From Delftia tsuruhatensis NBRC 16741 (GTDB lineage: Bacteria; Pseudomonadota; Gammaproteobacteria; Burkholderiales; Burkholderiaceae_C), in assembly GCF_001571325.1 (NCBI RefSeq), contig NZ_BCTO01000011.1, forward strand, positions 1-50,247: a DNA stretch of 50,247 nucleotides, read 5' to 3'. Shown here in pieces: positions 45,025 through 50,247 of this stretch. The notes beneath the pieces were generated by a model that saw nothing but the letters and a program-made list of their open reading frames with translations, searched no databases and was not told the DNA's origin. How positions within the stretch are numbered: the stretch's first letter is position 1; every line of letters begins with the position of its first letter. A program made the translations under genes and the position numbers.

Positions 45025-46122
45025 TCAGAAATCCCGGCTTTCGATAAAACAGAATTCGGTGCGGTTCGCGCCTGAGTCGGTTTTGAGGCGAGAGTCCGCG
45101 CTGACGATATGCAGCTCGTTGCCATAAGCATGCACGTAGTTGAAATCATTGCCGGATGCCACTACACCTGATTCTGTATCTATGCTTGTATGGACTGATT
45201 GGTCTTGCTGACTGATGCGGTGCACTAGGAGCTTCCTATCATTTACGCCAACCCAGGCAATGTCTTTGCCCACCTCTACCATCTTCCCAAAAATGGAAGC
45301 GATGTTCTGGCGTTGATGAAGCTTGGTTCTCCATAGAAATCCAAAATTCTCCGAACGTTTTTCTACATAGAGCTGCTCGCCGATCCAGTAGCTGATGGCC
45401 AGGCCTCCATCTTTGAGTGCAATGCCTGTGGTTGCAGTTGAATTCAAAGGGATTTCAATCAACAGATTTCCTGTGGCACCATAGACTCTCAGTGCCGATC
45501 CGATAGATTGCTGAGAGATTTTTTCTACGTAATAGTTGAGAATTCCGATGATGCGCCCCTGGCTTTCGAACAGCGCCGTTATCTCCCCTTGGCGATTACC
45601 TTGTATTTTTAGTGGCTTGCTTTTCTGTAGGTCATGGCTGAGATACTGTAGGGATGGCATATCTTTTTCTGTTATTCCTCCTATGAAATAGCCCTTGGCA
45701 CTTGCGGCGATGCTGAGGACAAGTGTCATTTCGCTCAATGGTCTGGTGCGCGATACCATTGACAAGTCTTTCTTCAATTGCAGAATTGTCGAATCACCTT
45801 TGTGGCCCATGTGAATTAGTAATGGACGGTATTGGGTGGTTTCTGCAAATGACGGGAGAATATAGAGGCTGATCGGTGAATTTATTATCTCGGTGGATTT
45901 TTCTGAGCCACATCTCATCTCCTGGGTATATAGAGTTGGGGTGTTTTCAGATGAGTGTGTTCTTAATATTGACTTGACTAGATGCGAGGTGCCATTTCGT
46001 GAGATTAATTGTACATACGGAGGATGTGCTGGCTTTGTATTTGTAGTGGATAAATTTAACTTTGCGTACGCTTGAGTGATGCTGGTCGCAAAATATATGA
46101 TCAATAATCGGAATATTTTCAT
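45025..46122 (-). CDS. Secreted protein of unknown function downstream of the Rhs toxin
   Basis: I do not recognise this 365-residue protein. The N-terminus is a clean Sec signal (MKIFRLLIIYFATSITQAYA, cleavage about residue 20). The mature part is rich in short beta-prone segments with repeating aromatic/Gly turns (MTLVLSIAASAKGYFIGGIT, GIALKDGGLAISYWIGEQLY, EVGKDIAWVGVNDRKLLVHR, FNYVHAYGNELHIVSADSRL), suggesting a beta-propeller. Codon use and base composition are AT-rich, unlike the chemoreceptor gene beside it, and match the Rhs tip and lipoprotein. It is third in the cassette after a 202-bp gap. It may be a second immunity or accessory protein (inference). A TTG at 46383 opens a longer frame, but the internal signal peptide argues for 46122. 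Confidence 0.75.
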   Translation of the reverse strand: MKIFRLLIIYFATSITQAYAKLNLSTTNTKPAHPPYVQLISRNGTSHLVKSILRTHSSENTPTLYTQEMRCGSEKSTEIINSPISLYILPSFAETTQYRPLLIHMGHKGDSTILQLKKDLSMVSRTRPLSEMTLVLSIAASAKGYFIGGITEKDMPSLQYLSHDLQKSKPLKIQGNRQGEITALFESQGRIIGILNYYVEKISQQSIGSALRVYGATGNLLIEIPLNSTATTGIALKDGGLAISYWIGEQLYVEKRSENFGFLWRTKLHQRQNIASIFGKMVEVGKDIAWVGVNDRKLLVHRISQQDQSVHTSIDTESGVVASGNDFNYVHAYGNELHIVSADSRLKTDSGANRTEFCFIESRDF

Positions 46123-46324
46123 GAAATATTCCGAATGGTTTGATGAATGATTGTCTGGCGTACGACATGTTGTGGAATGTGTTCTGGATTGTTCATGCAT
46201 CGGCATAAAGTACAACATGAAAGAACACAGGCTTACGGGGTTTGCATCCATATCATCATGGATGGGCTGGAGTTTATTTTCCTGCATATGCCCCTTATTG
46301 AATGTTCTGAGTAATTGCTTCTGT

Positions 46325-46870
46325 CTAGCGCCACTTATAAGGTTTAGCGGTGATTTCCACTTTGTCATCTCGAAATATGACAATCATCTTCAATTGGGTA
46401 TTTGGGCGGTCTGCTCGGACTTTTGAAATAAGCTCTGGAGTCAGTATGGGAGTCAGGTCCACACGCTGTACGTAATGGGGGTTGGTGGCCCAGAGTTTCT
46501 CATAAATTTCATCGCTTTTGCTCGAGTACTTTATTTCTTGCGGAGTGTTTTTTGACCAATCGAGAAATTCATTGCTATAAATAAACCACTCTATTTCTAC
46601 AGATCTTGGTATTCCTCCTTGTGTATCTCCTGGCATAAAACTCATATGTGATCCTCCTCCTCCTGGGCCAAGTGGACCAGGAAATGGTCCTCGTCGTCCG
46701 TCAAAATCAAAACGCTTTGCTAATAATGAGCTTATTCCTTTGTTGTAAAAAGACAATGACAAGCCAATGCCTTGCTTTCTATTTGCGCAACTGGCTAATG
46801 GTAATAAAAATGATGAGGAAAAATAAACTATCGCAGTGCGACGGTTAGTCCATAATTTTCTTGTAGCCAT
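46325..46870 (-). CDS. Putative lipoprotein immunity protein for the Rhs-Tle1 toxin
   Basis: This 181-residue protein has a basic N-terminus (MATRKLWTNRR), a hydrophobic stretch and lipobox PLASC (C28), so it is an envelope lipoprotein. The mature part has a Gly-rich loop (GPFPGPLGPGGGGSHMSF) and a C-terminal half with SVEIEWFIYSNEFLDW and LKMIVIFRDDKVEITAKPYK. The layout recalls lipoproteins (DUF3304/DUF2931 types) found next to Tle lipase effectors, but I cannot confirm the family. The start lies inside the rhs gene (43-bp overlap, different frame), the classic toxin-immunity arrangement. The composition is AT-rich. Periplasmic neutralisation of a phospholipase toxin is inferred from position and lipidation. 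Confidence 0.7.
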   Translation of the reverse strand: MATRKLWTNRRTAIVYFSSSFLLPLASCANRKQGIGLSLSFYNKGISSLLAKRFDFDGRRGPFPGPLGPGGGGSHMSFMPGDTQGGIPRSVEIEWFIYSNEFLDWSKNTPQEIKYSSKSDEIYEKLWATNPHYVQRVDLTPILTPELISKVRADRPNTQLKMIVIFRDDKVEITAKPYKWR

Positions 46871-49800
46871 TTTGCATATTCCCTTATATCTATATCTCCA
46901 GTAATAGCTGATACACCATCTCTATCAAATCCCGGCCTGTCTCTATATTTGATGAATTTTTGGCTCTCGGCGTGCGTCAGTCCTTCTATCTCTGCAACAC
47001 GTCGATAGATACAATCACCTTTCTTTTCATTGTTCTTTTTTAAACAAAAAAGGCTGTCTTCTGGAATTCCGCCGGGAGGTGTAGTGCTTTTGTCGTGAAG
47101 AACGGGCTCGGTTACTGTGCCCCATTTTTTGTCACCAGCCTCCTCCCAGCTTCTCATTGCTAAACCACTCTCCTTTGCCTTCTCTGTAATCCAGTTCAGC
47201 GCCACATTGGACAAGTCGCCCGTCCCAAAGCTGCCGCCAATATCGGAATGGCTTCCAATAAAGCCTAACTGGATGCCTCGATCAATAGCTTCGCCAGGGA
47301 ATATTGAGCGATGCTCATTCAGCGCCACGGCCTGGAATACATGTTGAATTTCAGCAGGAATAGCGAGTTGCCATTCGTCATTGCTGGCTCCAAGGGCACC
47401 AAACTGTGCTACGGTATCCCACAGCCCCAGGAAACGCATTTCCACACAGTCGGATTTTTCCTTCCATCGACGCTCCTTGGTACGAGTGATCACCCGGTTT
47501 GCAAAGTCCCTGGCCATGGCGGCACCACGGCTGAAACCTACAATATCTATACTTACTCTCTTTCCGTCCGCAAACTGATGAGACTCCATGTACTTATCCA
47601 GCTGTCCCAGCATGTAGTCCACACGTTCGCGGGCTGTGACACCCCTGGAATAGTCTCCCATTCGTGTGCGGATACCTTTATCCAAGTCATTACGGCCCAC
47701 ACCATTGATATGCAGGCGCGGTCCATTAGCTGTCTCGTCATACGCTAGAAAAAACTTGTAGACATTGGATAACGTGTCATTTTCGGGTGGTGGATTGGAA
47801 TTACCTGTTCCATCAAACGCAAACAGAATCAACCCCTCCGGATCCACATACCGCAGCGGATTGCCCCGCACATAGCTGTAGGGATTGGGTCCATCCGGCA
47901 TGCCCAACGGATCGGGTGTGAGGTATTGGCCCCGGTCCGGTTCGTAGTAGCGGTGCAGGTTGTAGTGCAGCCCGGTTTCGGCATCGTGGTACTGGCCCGG
48001 CAGGCGCAGCGGCATTTCAAAGCTCGGGGCTGAAGGTTGGGACATCACCTGCTGCCGGCCAAACGCCGTGTAGCGGGCGCGCCAGATCAACTGGCCCTGC
48101 GTGTCGGTGGCCGCTTCCACGGCACCCAGGTGGTTGGTGTGCAGCCAGGCCAGGCGTTCGCCGCCGCCCACCCAACGGCCCGCGATGGTGCCCAGGTCCT
48201 GCACGATGCGCCCCAGCGTGCCGGGGCCATCCGCAGGCTTGCGGCCTTGGGGCGTGTCGATGACGGCCAGGGGCCACTGGCCCAGGTGGATGTACTGGCG
48301 CGTGATGTGGCCCTGGGCATCGAGTTCGGCGCTGAGTTGGCCGGATTCGTAGAGGTACGCCCGGCTGCCTCCTTGGGCCTTGCCGGTGTGCTTGGCAATG
48401 CGCTCGCCCCGGTGGTTGTAGCGGTAGCGGGCCAGCGAGGCGCCCTGTTCGCTGACCTGTTCCAGCCGCCCCAATGCGTCCCAGCGGTAGCTGCGCGGGC
48501 CTGCCTGCAGGGGCTGGCCGTTGGCGTTGTACTGGGTGCGTTGCGTGGTTGTGTCTTTCTGGTCCGCTGCACGCTCGGCACTCCAGCGGTGGCTGCCTGG
48601 CAGGTAGGCGATGGCCCGCGTGCCCGCCTGCAGATCGCCGGAGGCCACGTTCTGCTGGTCCAGGGTGCGCCTGCCGGCCTCGTCATAGTGGTAGCGGCTG
48701 GAGCGCAGTTCCTGGCCAGTGCGCTGGACCTGGACGATCAGGCGGTCGTGCATGTCGTAGGCATGGCTGTCCTGGTGCAAAGTCTGCGGGGCTTGGCTGT
48801 AGTGGTCCTGGCGCAGCAGCAGGTTGCCTTGGCTGTCCCACAGGTAGCGCATGTCCAGCAGGGCTTGGGGGTCGGTGGGCTGGCCCAGGGCTCCCGGCTG
48901 GTCGGGCGCCGGTTCGGCTGTCGTTTGCGCGGCAGTTGCTGCAGTGGCCTGTGCCTTGGCTTGCATGGGCTCGGCCGCATGGGCCGGGGTCAGGCCTAGC
49001 AGTTGCTCTGCAATGTCGGTGGGCCGGGCACCCAGCATCCAGTCATGGGATGTGCCAGAGGCAGTGCGTGTGTTGTTCTTGCCGGTCTGGCGGTAGACGA
49101 TGCGCGCCAGCAGACCTTCGCGGCTGCGCTGATAGCGGGCCTCGATGCCGTTGCCTGCCTGCCAGCTGCGCAGTCCCACCAGGTCGCGCTCGAATCCGGT
49201 GGCAATGGTTTGCGCCGGGCTGAGCCAGCGCAGCCAGGGAGTGCGCACGCGCTGCCGCTGCAGGCCGGTGATCTGGCCATGGCCGTCGCGCAGGTAGTGC
49301 AGCCAGCTGCCGTCGGGAAGGCTGGCGGCGGAGAGTCTGCCGTGGCTGTCGTATTCGTAGTGGAGGGTGTGGTGCTGGCTGCTCTCCCCGCTTTCACCGT
49401 TTGCACCGCTTTCTTCATGGCGGGTGATGCGCTTGCGCACGCGCAGGCCCCTGTCGTTGTATTCGTAGGCCTCGCTTTGCTCGGGATGCTCCAGCGCCAC
49501 CAGCCTGGGGCCCTGGTAGCGCCAGCGGGTGGTGGTGGTGCGTGGCCGCGCGCCATCTTGCGGCAGTTGCGTGATGGTTTGGCGCAGGATGCGGCCGCGC
49601 AGGTCGTATTCGTAGCGCGCCTGCTGGCCCAGGGCGTCGCGGCCCGAGACCAACCGGTCGGTGGCGTCGTAGCCGCGAATGCTCAGGCCGCTGTCGGGGC
49701 TGAGGGTGGCGACGCTGCGGCCGAAGTCGTCGTAGAACTGGCGTGCCTGCGGTGCAGTTTCAGTGCCGGCCTTGTCTGCGGCGGATGGCGGCTGCTCTGG

Positions 49801-50247
49801 CGCGCCGGGCTGGTAGGTCTGCACCTGGGCCATGAGGCGGCTGCCGTCATCGGCGCGGCCACCGTAGCGACCGGACTGCAGCAGGCGGCTTTCCGTGTCG
49901 TAGCGGTGCTGTGTGAAGCTGCCTCGGACATCGGCGCTCCACAGCAGGCGGCCCAGGGCGTCATGGTGCTGGCGGGTCTGGGCCGCATAGGCGGCATTGC
50001 CCGTCTTGTCCCCGTTGCCGGGCCAGCCGCCGGTGCCGGTTTCCGTGAGGTGGCCCAGCGCGTCGTAGCGCCAGCTTTGCTCTTGCAGCACGCTGGCGTC
50101 GGGGGCCAGGCTGCGCATGGCCACCAGTCGGGCCTGGGCGTCGTGGCGCAGTTCGGTGCGCCAGCCCGTTTCGTCCTCCTTGGCCGAGGGATCCCGGCTG
50201 TGCATCTGGATGATGCGCCCGGCCTTGTCATGCTCCAGCGCCACGGC
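46828..50247 (-). CDS. Rhs repeat protein with C-terminal DUF2235/Tle1-type phospholipase toxin (5' end outside window)
   Basis: The gene enters from the right edge; 1139 codons are visible and the true N-terminus is missing. The GC-rich part contains many RHS/YD repeats (YDTESRLLQSGRYGG, YDATDRLVSGRDALGQQARY, YDEAGRRTLDQ). The Rhs core closes with LHRYYEPDRGQYLTPDPLGM, NPYSYVRGNPLRYVDPEGL. From there about 333 AT-rich codons encode an alpha/beta hydrolase of the DUF2235/Tle1 type: LFAFDGTGNS, nucleophile elbow VGFSRGAAMA (serine codon 47530-47532), acid in LGLWDTVAQF, and IGSHSDIGGS with the likely His. Tle1 enzymes are type VI secretion phospholipases that attack rival membranes (family knowledge). 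No T6SS or VgrG gene is in view. Confidence 0.9.
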   Translation of the reverse strand, partial: AVALEHDKAGRIIQMHSRDPSAKEDETGWRTELRHDAQARLVAMRSLAPDASVLQEQSWRYDALGHLTETGTGGWPGNGDKTGNAAYAAQTRQHHDALGRLLWSADVRGSFTQHRYDTESRLLQSGRYGGRADDGSRLMAQVQTYQPGAPEQPPSAADKAGTETAPQARQFYDDFGRSVATLSPDSGLSIRGYDATDRLVSGRDALGQQARYEYDLRGRILRQTITQLPQDGARPRTTTTRWRYQGPRLVALEHPEQSEAYEYNDRGLRVRKRITRHEESGANGESGESSQHHTLHYEYDSHGRLSAASLPDGSWLHYLRDGHGQITGLQRQRVRTPWLRWLSPAQTIATGFERDLVGLRSWQAGNGIEARYQRSREGLLARIVYRQTGKNNTRTASGTSHDWMLGARPTDIAEQLLGLTPAHAAEPMQAKAQATAATAAQTTAEPAPDQPGALGQPTDPQALLDMRYLWDSQGNLLLRQDHYSQAPQTLHQDSHAYDMHDRLIVQVQRTGQELRSSRYHYDEAGRRTLDQQNVASGDLQAGTRAIAYLPGSHRWSAERAADQKDTTTQRTQYNANGQPLQAGPRSYRWDALGRLEQVSEQGASLARYRYNHRGERIAKHTGKAQGGSRAYLYESGQLSAELDAQGHITRQYIHLGQWPLAVIDTPQGRKPADGPGTLGRIVQDLGTIAGRWVGGGERLAWLHTNHLGAVEAATDTQGQLIWRARYTAFGRQQVMSQPSAPSFEMPLRLPGQYHDAETGLHYNLHRYYEPDRGQYLTPDPLGMPDGPNPYSYVRGNPLRYVDPEGLILFAFDGTGNSNPPPENDTLSNVYKFFLAYDETANGPRLHINGVGRNDLDKGIRTRMGDYSRGVTARERVDYMLGQLDKYMESHQFADGKRVSIDIVGFSRGAAMARDFANRVITRTKERRWKEKSDCVEMRFLGLWDTVAQFGALGASNDEWQLAIPAEIQHVFQAVALNEHRSIFPGEAIDRGIQLGFIGSHSDIGGSFGTGDLSNVALNWITEKAKESGLAMRSWEEAGDKKWGTVTEPVLHDKSTTPPGGIPEDSLFCLKKNNEKKGDCIYRRVAEIEGLTHAESQKFIKYRDRPGFDRDGVSAITGDIDIREYAKWLQENYGLTVALR

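Noticed and set aside
46123..46383. N-terminal extension of the secreted protein from a TTG codon
   Set aside because: A perfect signal peptide begins at 46122; the upstream translation looks random.

Overview
The window is about 50 kb of very GC-rich chromosomal DNA. It looks like a betaproteobacterium of the Comamonadaceae (Delftia, Comamonas or Acidovorax type). That placement is inferred from gene content and codon use: a Bug/TctC-type solute-binding protein, algZ-algR beside argH, a long-form leuA, and lctP opposite an FMN L-lactate dehydrogenase. Third positions are so GC-rich that long open frames run antisense to almost every real gene; I treated these as shadows. I found no rRNA, tRNA, CRISPR array or insertion sequence.

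Layout. 1-3.2 kb: a His-rich ZIP metal transporter and a Cache-sensor histidine kinase/NarL response regulator pair. 3.2-5.8 kb: a 617-bp regulatory region, then a two-gene unit of a RidA-fold lipoprotein and a Tat-exported class V aminotransferase fold, which suggests PLP chemistry outside the cytoplasm. 5.8-10.6 kb: an intergenic repeat, an AlgZ/AlgR pair on the minus strand, a 10-bp tandem repeat, argH, and a Bug-type binding protein. 11-17 kb: a 2020-residue alpha-2-macroglobulin with a CLEQ thioester motif. 17-20 kb: a DUF2867 protein and a BetT-like BCCT transporter. 20-28 kb: an AraC/FeaR-like regulator, an amidase, a complete carbohydrate-type ABC importer, a VOC protein and an endonuclease/exonuclease/phosphatase-fold protein. 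28-31 kb: an HdeD-like protein and penicillin-binding protein 1C. 31-35 kb: a MarR-GNAT fusion regulator, lactate permease, and L-lactate dehydrogenase. 35-45 kb: leuA, an AraC regulator, a DUF3455 lipoprotein, an ECF sigma/anti-sigma pair, a DMT exporter, DNA polymerase IV and a PAS-containing chemoreceptor.

The right end (45.0-50.2 kb) is accessory. It holds the 3' two-thirds or so of an Rhs protein on the minus strand. Its C-terminal tip is a DUF2235/Tle1-type alpha/beta hydrolase, a predicted phospholipase toxin. A lipoprotein gene overlaps its 3' end and a secreted, unrecognised 365-residue protein follows. Base composition drops from GC-rich to AT-rich exactly at the Rhs core/tip junction and stays AT-rich through both downstream genes, as expected for an exchanged toxin-immunity cassette.

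The best candidates for undescribed biology are the exported RidA/aminotransferase pair with its divergent two-component system, and the Rhs-Tle1 cassette with its extra secreted partner. Two short in-locus tandem repeats (10 bp before argH; 9 bp carrying in-phase stop codons at the end of the amidase gene) also deserve a look.
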